From NCBI RefSeq assembly GCF_900113435.1, contig NZ_FOPG01000005.1:1-51938 (forward strand): DNA of 51,938 nt, written 5' to 3'. The notes below the pieces were generated by a model that ran no database searches, had not been told where the DNA came from, and worked only from the letters and a program-made list of their open reading frames with translations. The translations under genes and the position numbers were made by a program. Shown here one piece after another: positions 1-7,783 of the stretch (positions are counted from its first letter, which is position 1; the number at the start of each line of letters is the position of its first letter). This DNA is from Sulfitobacter dubius. GTDB lineage: Bacteria; Pseudomonadota; Alphaproteobacteria; Rhodobacterales; Rhodobacteraceae.

Positions 1-222
1 ACAGCGGCTGCGACCGATGCGTGGCTTCCAGACCATGGCCGGCGCAAAGGCCGCGCTCGCCGGGATCGAAACCTTCCGCACCATCCGCAAGGGTCAGTTC
101 GAAAGCTGCAGGACCGGAGTTGAAAACGAGATCGACTTCGTCGCCAAACTCTTCCCGGAAGCCGCTTGATGATCGCAGTTCCTGCTCTTACTGCGCCGAA
201 GCGGCGTTAATGCAACGGACCC
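1..222 (+). mobile_element. IS6-family insertion sequence, right end (cut by window edge)
   Basis: This is the right-hand end of an IS6-family element whose left part lies outside the window. It holds the transposase C-terminus and the terminal inverted repeat at 206-222 (GTTAATGCAACGGACCC). The whole 222 bp aligns without gaps to 48648-48869, with five mismatches by eye, so both copies have the same orientation. Immediately past position 222 the sequence runs into the tail of a quinone oxidoreductase gene, which this insertion truncated. Confidence 0.85.
2..169 (+). pseudogene. IS6-family transposase, C-terminal fragment
   Basis: Fifty-five codons plus stop of a DDE transposase are visible, open at the window edge, so it is unknown whether the complete gene is intact. 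The residues (RLRPMRGFQTMAGAKAALAG and the following IETFRTIRKGQF) match the helical tail that follows the catalytic glutamate in IS6/IS26-type enzymes. The same reading frame appears in the deleted copy at 48454-48816, where the YLNNRIESDH motif with the third catalytic residue is also present. Known family role: cointegrate-forming transposition between 14-20 bp inverted repeats. Being cut by the window edge, this entry is a partial gene rather than a proven pseudogene. Confidence 0.8.
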
Positions 223-367
223 GCTGAAAGAGGCTTGGCCTCATCTGGAGGCAGGTCGTATCGCGCCGGTGATGGACTCGGTCTACCCACTGGAGAAAGC
301 TGCCGAAGCCCATGCGCGGATGGAGACATCTGAGCATATCGGTAAGATCGTTTTAAAGGTGGCGTGA
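223..367 (+). pseudogene. NADPH:quinone oxidoreductase (MDR family), C-terminal remnant
   Basis: Only the last 47 residues or so remain, read from 224. The sequence has the C-terminal signature of zinc-independent quinone oxidoreductases (PIG3/QOR type): PVMDSVYPLEKAAEAHARME, then GKIVLKVA before the stop. The catalytic and Rossmann domains are missing because the IS6 end at 222 sits directly upstream, so the fragment cannot be functional. Its stop (365-367) overlaps the GTG start of the next gene by 4 bp. The two were therefore probably neighbours in an operon before the insertion. No start codon with a ribosome-binding site is seen for the fragment. Confidence 0.75.
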
Positions 368-1380
368 CCGCAATGGCCGCAACCGCCGATCCAGGTGCGG
401 CGCGCATCCATTGGCTCACCGCGCCGCGCGATCCCGACCTTCGCCTGCATCTCACGGCGCGCGGCGACGCGGCGGAGCGCCCGCCGATCCTGTTCGTGCA
501 TGGTGCCACGTTCTCGGGAAGGATGTTCGATATCGACGCCAGTGGTGTTAGCTGGCTCCGGGCCGCCGCTGCGGCGGGCTTTGCGGCCTATGCGCTAGAC
601 TTGCGCGGCTATGGCCGCTCGGGGGATGCCAATTGGCGTGCCCGGGCATTCGCAGACGGCGTGGGCCCGGCATGCACCGGGCCAGAAGCCATCGAAGATA
701 TCGGCGCCGCGGTGGACTTCATCACTTATCGTCACGGACGGCCCACCGCATTGGTCGGCTGGTCTTGGGGCAGCACGACCAGTGCGCGCTACGTCGCCGG
801 GCCTGGGCGCTACAAAGTCGCATCGCTCGTGCTCTACGCTCCCATCTTTGCCGGGCGCAACGAGGCGTGGTTGGCCGAGCTTGCCGATCCCGAAACACCC
901 GGGCAGCGCTGCCCGCTAGGTCCCCACAGACGGATCACCGCTGAGGATATGCGCCGCCGCTGGAACGCACAGCTTCCCCCCGGCGGCGACGATTGGCGCG
1001 AGGAAACAGTGCTGCAAGAGCTGGCCCGCGTCAGCCTCCAGGACGATTCCACCGCCCGGACCGTAACGCCGCCGGGGTTCTGCGCACCTAACGGCACGCT
1101 GGTCGATCTGTGGGAGTGTTTCAGCGGCCGGCCGATCTATGATCCCGGCAAGATCGACTGCCCTACGCTGCTGGTCCGGGGCACCCAGGATCCCACGTCG
1201 ACCCGCAGCGATATGCTCGCGCTTTTCGATCGGTTAGGCACGGCCGAGAAACAGTATCTCGAAATCGGCAACGGCACTCATTTCATCAACGCTGAGCGGC
1301 GCGCGCCCTCGCTTTTCTCGGCGGTGCATGCGTTCCTGCATCGGCACGGAAGCACCACAAAATCAACAGGAGAGTCTTGA
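364..1380 (+). CDS. alpha/beta hydrolase
   Basis: A 338-residue serine hydrolase of the alpha/beta fold. The oxyanion strand is ILFVHGATFSG near residue 45, and the nucleophile elbow GWSWGS (G-x-S-x-G) lies near residue 135. The acid strand CPTLLVRGTQDPTS near 277 and the catalytic histidine in GNGTHFIN near 308 complete the triad. No signal peptide, so it should be cytoplasmic. The GTG start overlaps the stop of the broken oxidoreductase (GTGA), which suggests translational coupling; an ATG at 373 is an alternative. The downstream gene is a broken 3-hydroxyacyl-CoA dehydrogenase that begins at the next base after the stop. The substrate cannot be told from sequence; an ester or CoA-thioester in a lost acyl-CoA pathway is a guess. 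With its upstream promoter region replaced by IS DNA, expression is uncertain. Confidence 0.8.
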   Translation: MTAMAATADPGAARIHWLTAPRDPDLRLHLTARGDAAERPPILFVHGATFSGRMFDIDASGVSWLRAAAAAGFAAYALDLRGYGRSGDANWRARAFADGVGPACTGPEAIEDIGAAVDFITYRHGRPTALVGWSWGSTTSARYVAGPGRYKVASLVLYAPIFAGRNEAWLAELADPETPGQRCPLGPHRRITAEDMRRRWNAQLPPGGDDWREETVLQELARVSLQDDSTARTVTPPGFCAPNGTLVDLWECFSGRPIYDPGKIDCPTLLVRGTQDPTSTRSDMLALFDRLGTAEKQYLEIGNGTHFINAERRAPSLFSAVHAFLHRHGSTTKSTGES

Positions 1381-1643
1381 TGGAGATTAATACCATCGCC
1401 GTCATCGGCGCCGGAACCATGGGCGGTGGCATCACAATTCCCTGACTCGTGGCGGTGCTCCGGGTCACAACGATCGACACCGGCCATAAGGCACTGGCAG
1501 CATTGGAGGCGCGAGTGGCGCTATTTCGTCCGGGCCGTCGAGAAGAAGCGGAAGAGCGCTCAGCAGGCCCGATCGCTGCACGCGAAATCTACCGATATCG
1601 CGGCTGCCGGTCAGGCGGATCTGGTGATCGAGGATATCACCGT
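1381..1643 (+). pseudogene. 3-hydroxyacyl-CoA dehydrogenase, N-terminal remnant
   Basis: The gene opens with a classic Rossmann start, MEINTIAVIGAGTMGGGI, diagnostic of FadB/Hbd-type NAD-dependent 3-hydroxyacyl-CoA dehydrogenases. A stop follows at codon 22. The frame then shifts, and the recognisable continuation (AVEKKRKSAQQ, later AGQADLVIED) is read in a different frame from about 1535. After about 1640 the homology ends abruptly, where a minus-strand IS256 transposase begins. The gene is thus both frameshifted and truncated at its 3' end. It directly abuts the hydrolase stop, so it was probably the next gene of the same operon. Confidence 0.75.
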
Positions 1644-2459
1644 CAGCCGCCATTTGCGCTGGAAGGCCTTGCGACGGTTTCCGACTTCGGCTGCGGTGTC
1701 GGCATAGATCATGTCGCGGAAATCCTCGGTGAGTTCGTCCTGCATGCGTTTCGGGGCATGGCCGAGAAGATTGCGGTGCTTGTAAACCGTGCAGCGTTGG
1801 ATCGGTAGTTCCTCGCCCCAGAGCGCGACGAGTGCCGCCTCCAACCCGGGGGCGCCATCGACAATGACAAATTCCGGTCGTTTCAGGCCTCTCGCATCAA
1901 GATTGCCGAGAAACTGACCCCAGTCCGGTTTGCTTTTGCCGCCCATATTCAGCCGCACGATATTTTCATCGGCCAGGATGCGCGTGACCCAAGCGTCCCA
2001 GTCGGCCTTCACCTTACGCCAGGACCGGCTCACATCCTTGCTCAGCGCCCCTTCAAACAGCCCATACAGCGCCCGTTTCACGCGCCGCGTGTTGGTCCCG
2101 GCTAAATAGACCGAAACAATCAGGGCCTCAGCCTTCTTAGTCAGCCGCTGATAGCGCGGCAGCGCCTTTGAGCGCCTTCGGTGATCTCGCCGGTCTCATC
2201 GATGGCGCGGGCGCGTGGCACGCTCACCGTTTCCGCGCCGAAGGTCCGACAAGCTAACGCTCGCGATGACCGTGTTGGTAGCCCGTAGGTTTATTGGTGC
2301 CCGATCGTAACGGCATCGCCCAAGAAACGCGTCCAGGTCCTCTTCGAAGATCGCTTCAATCGTGACGCGGATATTCTCTTGCAGCCGATCCTCGATCGGA
2401 TCGTAGCCCGCTTCATTGGCCAGTAGCGAGAGTGCGGCAGTATCGGTATTGTTCTTCAT
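1638..2459 (-). pseudogene. IS256-family (Mutator-type) transposase, decayed
   Basis: The reading frame starts at 2459 (MKNNTDTAALSLLANEAGY) and continues with an N-terminal region typical of IS256 transposases. It breaks into at least two other frames between about 2260 and 2080. The middle part is clear at 2081-1640: RALYGLFEGALSKDVSRSW, then FVIVDGAPGLEAAL with the conserved aspartate, and CTVYKHRNLLGHAPKR. The match ends at KAFQRKWRL around 1645, where it meets the broken dehydrogenase, so roughly the last third of the protein is missing. Inactive. The next 221 bp (2460-2680) hold no gene I can recognise; the outer end of the element probably lies there, but I could not define its inverted repeat. 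Confidence 0.8.
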
Positions 2460-2680
2460 GGCGTGATCTCTCTGGCGGTTGCTGCCGCCGGTTGGGTGGG
2501 TGCAAGTTTACCCGGAGATTGCGACACCTTCGAATTTCCACCACCTTCGCGACACGAAAGGTATCGCTCACACCATGAATGTTCACACGTCCGCACCTCG
2601 CCGTCTTGAGAACCACTGGATTTATACTCCGCACCAAGGGTCAAAGCCTCGCCCCCCCCCTTGTGAACAGATTTCGGCGC

Positions 2681-3592
2681 TCAGGGGGCGAGGGTTGGCC
2701 GAGACTTGCTGGCAATACCTGACGCCAAGACAACGCCGATCGCCACCATGACGACACCGACCACCTTCAACGGTTTAATGAGCTCACCCAGAAAGAACGC
2801 TCCGCCCAGCAACGCGAGGATTGGGGTCAGAGCTGCAAAGGCGGCAGTCTCGGCCGCACCGAGGCACTGCACCGCGTAGCCGAAAAGGAACATGGCCAGA
2901 ATGCCACTTGCAAAGCTTTGAATCAAAATCATTATCGTGATGTCGCTGAAACTAGCCGCTGAAAAACTGACGTTTCCAGTCGCCAGAAGCACTGGTGTGA
3001 CAAGCAGCGTTCCCCAGAAAGATCCGATGACGAGCCCATGCAAAGGGCTTAATCCACTTTGACGAAAAATTACAGAATATACTGCCCAGAGCGCTGATGC
3101 GGCCAAAAATATGACGTGCCCCTTCCAAGCATGCTCTTCGGCTCCGGCGAAAACCTGCCACAAGTTTATGACAATCGCGCCAGCCAGAATTATCGCCAGT
3201 CCAACTCTCCGTCCTGAGCCGGGAACCTCTCCGGTCATGAAGTAGACCACCAGCGCGGTCCAGAATGGCAAAGTGCCCGGAGCCAGCGCGCCGCCGTCAG
3301 AAGCGGGCGCGTAGGCCAACCCCATGGACATGGCAAAGGGAAAGACTGCGCTGGCCCCGATCATCAGCATTACAGCCCTCTGCCAAGATTGCCCACGGGG
3401 CATGACACCCAATCGCCACATGAAAGGGGCCATGACCAGAGCGCCGGGAACCAGGCGAAGGATCATTATTTCCTCAGCAGTAAAACTGCTCTCCACGCCG
3501 AACCGAGTAATCACAAGGAACCCCGCCCAGATCGTAACGGTGGCGAGCGCCGCCCAAAGTCCAAGTGTTCTTTTCCCGGTGAGATCCATCAA
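2681..3592 (-). CDS. EamA/DMT-family transporter
   Basis: A 303-residue inner-membrane protein with about ten hydrophobic segments arranged as two five-helix halves, the layout of the drug/metabolite transporter superfamily (EamA). The first segment is LWAALATVTIWAGFLVITRF and the last is VVGVVMVAIGVVLASGIA. Members move small organic solutes, often outward. It is the last gene of the minus-strand set, 30 bp after the hydrolase gene that precedes it in transcription. That spacing suggests it could export a pathway intermediate or overflow product; this is inference. The first residues read MMDLTGKRT, so the true start could be the second methionine. Length is normal for the family and no damage is seen. 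Confidence 0.85.
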   Translation of the reverse strand: MMDLTGKRTLGLWAALATVTIWAGFLVITRFGVESSFTAEEIMILRLVPGALVMAPFMWRLGVMPRGQSWQRAVMLMIGASAVFPFAMSMGLAYAPASDGGALAPGTLPFWTALVVYFMTGEVPGSGRRVGLAIILAGAIVINLWQVFAGAEEHAWKGHVIFLAASALWAVYSVIFRQSGLSPLHGLVIGSFWGTLLVTPVLLATGNVSFSAASFSDITIMILIQSFASGILAMFLFGYAVQCLGAAETAAFAALTPILALLGGAFFLGELIKPLKVVGVVMVAIGVVLASGIASKSRPTLAP

Positions 3593-3622
3593 GCTGGCCT
3601 TTCAAGAGCTATAACGTAGGGC

Positions 3623-4741
3623 CTAAGCCGTATTCAGTTGCAGGTCTTCCGCAGCGATGTCAGTGGTTTCTCCTAGGGGTTTTAACAACGCCTCGACACC
3701 ATTTTCGTTAACATCGAATAGATTTCCCGGCTTCCACTTTGGCGCGTGGTCTTTATCAACCAGAACGGCGCGAATACCCTCCGCGAAATCCTCACGGGCT
3801 ACCATACCCAGGGCCACACGATAATCATCCCGCAAGATGGTTTCGATCGATTGATTCCGGCCCTCAACCATGCGTTTCCAAGTCACATGAATGCTAGTGG
3901 GCGCGGACCGCATGATCGTCTCATGCGCGGTAGCAAACCAAGCGCATGCAGCAGCAGCCTTTTCGAGGGTGCATAGCATAGCCTCGAAAGTATCCTGACC
4001 AAAGATTTCGTTGATCTGGTCCATTTTTTCTTCGAAGGCACTCGCTTTGATCGGCGCACAATGGCGACGGATAATTGAATCCACCGCCCCATGATTAAGC
4101 CGCGAATCCGCAACAAGATCGCTCTCCAATGACTGAAAAGAAGAAGCGGGAACATGATGTGTCGCAAATCCAGAGAAAATTGCATCCTCGGTCTGCGAGT
4201 TTGTACCCGTGAGCGCTAAGAACCGGCCGAGATGTCCAGGACACCTATTTAGAAACCATGTAGCGCCGACATCCGGAAAGTAACCGATCAGATTTTCGGG
4301 CATCCCCATCTTGACGTTTTCGCTGACAACTCGATGGGAGCCATGTAAAGAAATCCCTAAACCACCCCCCATGGCGACGCCATCTATCAACGAAATGAAT
4401 GGTTTTTTAAGCCTGTTGATCCGTTGGTTTAATGCGAACTCTTCACCAAAAAATTCGCGGCCCATGGCAATACGGGCATTCGAATTCGAAAGAATGCCGA
4501 TCGCCCGCACATCTCCACCTGCACAGAAGGCGCGACTTGACCCACTACGCAGGAGAATGGCGTCAACTTCGCACTCGCCATCCCACTGTTCGATAGCCCG
4601 TGCGATGCTTCGCACCATTTCAACGTTCAGTGCATTGAGTGCCCTTGGCCTATTCAGCGTGATGATTCCGAGATGTCCTACCCGCTCCGTAAGGACGTAA
4701 TCTTCAATCTCATTTGCAAACAAAGTGAAATCTCCTGTCAT
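3623..4741 (-). CDS. 3-hydroxyisobutyryl-CoA hydrolase-like (enoyl-CoA hydratase/isomerase family)
   Basis: A 372-residue crotonase-fold protein with the HIBYL-CoA hydrolase signature rather than that of a hydratase. The N-terminal strand is ITLNRPRALNALN, the oxyanion loop is FCAGGDVRAIG, and VAMGGGLGISLHGSHRVV follows. PENLIGYFPDVGATWFLNR carries the glutamate and aspartate typical of the thioesterase branch. The long C-terminal domain ending in HAPKWKPGNLFDVNENGVE is also typical of HIBCH. Known family reaction: 3-hydroxyisobutyryl-CoA (also 3-hydroxypropionyl-CoA) to the free hydroxy acid plus CoA. The neighbouring enoyl-CoA hydratase could supply its substrate and the iron alcohol dehydrogenase could oxidise its product. 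A gap of 119 bp separates it from the dehydrogenase. Substrate not proven. Confidence 0.85.
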   Translation of the reverse strand: MTGDFTLFANEIEDYVLTERVGHLGIITLNRPRALNALNVEMVRSIARAIEQWDGECEVDAILLRSGSSRAFCAGGDVRAIGILSNSNARIAMGREFFGEEFALNQRINRLKKPFISLIDGVAMGGGLGISLHGSHRVVSENVKMGMPENLIGYFPDVGATWFLNRCPGHLGRFLALTGTNSQTEDAIFSGFATHHVPASSFQSLESDLVADSRLNHGAVDSIIRRHCAPIKASAFEEKMDQINEIFGQDTFEAMLCTLEKAAAACAWFATAHETIMRSAPTSIHVTWKRMVEGRNQSIETILRDDYRVALGMVAREDFAEGIRAVLVDKDHAPKWKPGNLFDVNENGVEALLKPLGETTDIAAEDLQLNTA

Positions 4742-4860
4742 AGGCTCCGCGCAACTTGATTGCGCAGAGCTGTTGTTTGAAAAGCGCCGCTTGTGACGAT
4801 AAGGAAATGAACGTTGAAGACACTATGCTTCAACACTGGGCTCGCCATCGCGTACAGTGG

Positions 4861-6018
4861 TCAGGCCCAGGCTTGCTGATAAAGCTCTTGGATCTCATCA
4901 GCCTCCGGAACGCGGGGGTTATTACCAGGCGAGCCGGAAGCGATAGCCTGTTGCGCCATCATGGGTAGCAAACCCATCCAACTTGATTGCTTAATCCCAT
5001 AGGATTGGGGTGTCGGGACGGCAAGATCGAGGTTAATCTCACGTAGTGCTTCCACTAAAAGCTCTGAAGCTTTTTCATCTGAAACATCATCAGCAACGAT
5101 ATTCATGGCCCGTGCGCAGTCGGCATAGCGCCCCTTCGCAGATTCTGCAGACCACGCGGTCACAGTGGGCAGTAACATCGCGTTAGAAAGTCCGTGGGCA
5201 ACGTGGAAATGGGCTCCGATCGGACGGCTCATTCCATGAACCAGAGCTACAGACGCATTCGAAAACGCAATTCCAGCTTGAAGTGAGCCGACCATCATTG
5301 CTTCGCGTGCAGAGCGATCTTCGGGGTTGTCATACACTCGGCGCAGGTTCGGCCAGATTGCACGCATGGCAGCGGTTGCTTGGGCATCTGAGAATGGATT
5401 GGCGAGGCGTGAAACATAAGCTTCTAATGCATGTGTTAACGCGTCGATTCCGGTATCGGCGGTAAGCCGTTTGGGAGCGGTGATTGTCAGTTCATAATCA
5501 ACAATGGCGAGCAACGGCATGTACGCCATGCCACCACACAGCATCTTTTCATCGGTTTTATCGTCAGTAATGATTGTAAAACGGGTTGCCTCTGACCCAG
5601 TGCCTGCCGTCGTCGGGATGGCGACAATGGGCATACCGGGAGTGTTTTCCTGATGCGGTGCTTTGAGCGAGTGCATGCTTCCGCCTCGCGCGACAAGGAC
5701 GGCTACGGCTTTTGCTGTATCGATGGAGCTACCGCCTCCAAAGCCGACGACACAATCGTGATCACCTTCTGCAACAAACTGGACAGCAGCATCGACCGAT
5801 GTGGTTGTCGGGTCCGGGACAACTTTAGAAAAAACACGGGCATTCATTCCGTAATTCTCAAGAATAGCGAGCACGCGATCGGCGGCCCCACTCTTTGCAA
5901 GAAAGTCATCAGTAACGATAACAGGCCTTGTAAGGCCCATTTGCGCCAGCGCCTCTGGCAATTCAGACAGTGCTCCAGCTCCTATTCTCAGCGCACGCGG
6001 CAGTAAAATACTAGGCAT
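4861..6018 (-). CDS. iron-containing alcohol dehydrogenase
   Basis: A 385-residue group III (Fe-dependent) alcohol dehydrogenase, cytoplasmic. The NAD-binding motif FGGGSSIDTAKA lies near residue 93. Metal ligands are expected in TGIDALTHALEAYVS near 200 and in HGMSRPIGAHFHVAHGLSN near 265-283, which keeps the family's HxxxH pattern. Members oxidise primary or omega-hydroxyl groups, and some act on 3-hydroxypropionate, 4-hydroxybutyrate or lactaldehyde. It sits between an enoyl-CoA hydratase and a 3-hydroxyacyl-CoA hydrolase, so oxidation of a free hydroxy acid to a semialdehyde is a reasonable inference. The start at 6018 (MPSILLPRALRIGAG) has an AGGAG-like sequence upstream on the minus strand. 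Length is normal and no key residue is missing by eye. Confidence 0.88.
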   Translation of the reverse strand: MPSILLPRALRIGAGALSELPEALAQMGLTRPVIVTDDFLAKSGAADRVLAILENYGMNARVFSKVVPDPTTTSVDAAVQFVAEGDHDCVVGFGGGSSIDTAKAVAVLVARGGSMHSLKAPHQENTPGMPIVAIPTTAGTGSEATRFTIITDDKTDEKMLCGGMAYMPLLAIVDYELTITAPKRLTADTGIDALTHALEAYVSRLANPFSDAQATAAMRAIWPNLRRVYDNPEDRSAREAMMVGSLQAGIAFSNASVALVHGMSRPIGAHFHVAHGLSNAMLLPTVTAWSAESAKGRYADCARAMNIVADDVSDEKASELLVEALREINLDLAVPTPQSYGIKQSSWMGLLPMMAQQAIASGSPGNNPRVPEADEIQELYQQAWA

Positions 6019-6086
6019 TAGTTTCTTTCTCCTATGGGGGGCGTCGATTTTGATATTTCGTTAAGATCTCAGGGTATGGGGCGGCG

Positions 6087-6112
6087 CTGAGCGAGGCTGA
6101 AAGAACGCTCAG
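6087..6112 (-). terminator. stem-loop between hydratase and alcohol dehydrogenase genes
   Basis: CTGAGCG at 6087-6093 pairs perfectly with CGCTCAG at 6106-6112 around a 12-base loop. No T-run follows on the minus strand, so it is more likely an mRNA-processing or stabilising hairpin than a strong intrinsic terminator. Confidence 0.3.
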
Positions 6113-6156
6113 GGTGATCTGGCGCAGCGTTCTACAGTCAACCCTGCACCATGCAA

Positions 6157-6939
6157 TCAACGCCCTGAGAATGACGGCTCGCGTTTATTCAAGAACGCAT
6201 CCATGCCTTCCTTCTGACCTTCAGTTGCAAAAGCCGCCTGAAACAACCGGCGCTCGAACCGCACACCATCAGTAAGAGACAACTCCTGTGCCATGTTCAC
6301 GGCTTCTTTGGCCATCATCACAGAAGGCCCGTTGTATCTGCAGATGACTGTCGCGGCTTCAAGCGCCGTATCGAGAACTTTGTCATCGGTAACTACCCGT
6401 GCGACCAAGCCGGCTTGTTTGGCTTCGTCAGCTCCAATCATGCGCCCTGTTAAGATTAGATCCATAGCGAGCGATTTACCGACGAGTGCCGTCAGGCGTT
6501 GCGTCCCGCCAATCCCAGGCAAAACTCCGAGCTTAATTTCAGGCTGGCCAAATTTTGCGCTTTCGCCGCAGATTATGAAATCACACAGCATAGCCAGTTC
6601 GCATCCGCCGCCCAAGGCAAAGCCGCGCACGGCTGCGATGATCGGCTTTCGAGCGCGCGCGAGAGCGTCCCATGCCCCGAAGTAATCTTCAGAATACATG
6701 TCGACGAAGGATTTCGCCTGCATCTCTTTGATATCCGCCCCGGCGGCAAAAGCTTTTTCCGACCCGGTAATCACAATTGCACCAATGTCGGCATCGGCCT
6801 CAAACGACATAACCGCCGCACGGATTTCCTCCGACAGCATTGAGTTAAGTGCGTTAAGCGCTTTGGTTCGATTGAGTGTGATAAGGCCGACAGCGCCCCG
6901 CGTTTCGACGAGAATAGTGTCATAATCTGGTTGAATCAT
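6157..6939 (-). CDS. enoyl-CoA hydratase
   Basis: A 260-residue crotonase, the usual hydratase length. Start chosen at 6939 (MIQPDYDTILVETRG), which has a TAAGAGGT stretch upstream; an upstream ATG at 6969 would add ten unconserved residues. Both catalytic glutamates are present, in GGGCELAMLCDF and in GQPEIKLGVLPGIGGTQRL. The CoA/oxyanion segment FAAGADIKEMQ is also intact. Known reaction: syn-hydration of a 2-enoyl-CoA to 3-hydroxyacyl-CoA; it looks like a PaaF/short-chain type enzyme. It precedes the Fe-alcohol dehydrogenase in transcription. With the 3-hydroxyisobutyryl-CoA hydrolase-like protein it would make a short route from enoyl-CoA to free hydroxy acid. No damage seen. Confidence 0.9.
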   Translation of the reverse strand: MIQPDYDTILVETRGAVGLITLNRTKALNALNSMLSEEIRAAVMSFEADADIGAIVITGSEKAFAAGADIKEMQAKSFVDMYSEDYFGAWDALARARKPIIAAVRGFALGGGCELAMLCDFIICGESAKFGQPEIKLGVLPGIGGTQRLTALVGKSLAMDLILTGRMIGADEAKQAGLVARVVTDDKVLDTALEAATVICRYNGPSVMMAKEAVNMAQELSLTDGVRFERRLFQAAFATEGQKEGMDAFLNKREPSFSGR

Positions 6940-7137
6940 CGTAAGACCTCTTATGGTAAAGCTGGACATTCAAGTTTTTGGTTGCAAAAAGCCTGCCGCT
7001 CATGGCTGAGCCAAGCGCGGCGTAGGACCAAATGAGCGTATTTCTGGGTTCGAGTTAGATCATCTCAACCATTGCTTCGACGATCCGTGCGAAGTGATCT
7101 CGTCGGGTGCGAGTGCGCTCCCGACGAGGCACGCTAA

Positions 7138-7680
7138 TTACGCTACCTTTTTGACGGAACCATCCACCGGGATACCGTTCTTTACTGACATCGCGTTAGG
7201 GCTGAAGCCGACAGCTGCTTTTTCGACTTCCGCCAACGTGTCGGCATCTGCGTCGCAATCGACCAAAATCTCGTAGTTCAGCCCTGACATTTCAACTTTT
7301 GCATCATCCCGCAAGTTGAGGAAACCGGCTAGATCCAACCCACCGGTTACTTTGACATCTAGTTTGCGCACTTCAATGCCACGAACGCTCGCATTCACAA
7401 TGAAACCGACCATGATGCAGGCCCCAACGCCAGACATAAGGTATTCTTGCGGGGTCGGGCCTTTGCTTTCACCCAAAAGCTGCGGCGGTTCATCCACAAC
7501 CCAAGTAAAGTTTCGCGGAATTTCTTCGTCGCCAAGCGACATGGGCAAGGCCGAGACCTCTGCACGAACACCCTCCTGCCAAGATAGATTTACTCCATAT
7601 TTAGCCAGTCCAGCTTCGGGTGTTTTCCGGATCATTTGGCGTGCGCCGTCCAGCGCGTCGACATCGACTTTATTCAGCAT
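7138..7680 (-). CDS. OsmC family protein
   Basis: A 180-residue OsmC/Ohr-fold protein. The central helix carries the peroxidatic cysteine region (GPTPQEYLMSGVGACIMVGF). The strand GLDLAGFLNLRDDAKVEMSG and the C-terminal AAVGFSPNAMSVKNGIPV follow the family pattern. The usual second cysteine of the Ohr/OsmC motif (CP) is serine here (FSPN), so hydroperoxide reduction by the classical two-cysteine route is doubtful. Such variants are common among OsmC proteins in catabolic clusters and their role is unclear. It lies between the TRAP binding protein and the enoyl-CoA hydratase on the same strand. A terminator-like hairpin upstream suggests partial separation from the TRAP genes. Confidence 0.82.
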   Translation of the reverse strand: MLNKVDVDALDGARQMIRKTPEAGLAKYGVNLSWQEGVRAEVSALPMSLGDEEIPRNFTWVVDEPPQLLGESKGPTPQEYLMSGVGACIMVGFIVNASVRGIEVRKLDVKVTGGLDLAGFLNLRDDAKVEMSGLNYEILVDCDADADTLAEVEKAAVGFSPNAMSVKNGIPVDGSVKKVA

Positions 7681-7727
7681 TTTTAGCTCCTATGTTTAAG
7701 ATAATTGCTGCATTTCCGCGGCGTCAC

Positions 7728-7769
7728 AAAAGAGCGCCCCGCGGGAGGCCCGCGCCGGGAGAGCGCGGG
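7728..7769 (-). terminator. GC-rich hairpins with short T-run after TRAP binding-protein gene
   Basis: Between the dctP-like stop (7784) and the OsmC start (7680), CCCGCGC (7749-7755) can pair with GCGCGGG (7763-7769). Alternatively CGCGGG (7740-7745) pairs with CCCGCG (7749-7754). On the minus strand the second hairpin is followed by a stretch ending in TTTT (7728-7731). This could attenuate readthrough from the highly expressed binding-protein gene into the downstream enzyme genes. Confidence 0.5.
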
Positions 7770-7783
7770 AGGGAGGAAACCGA

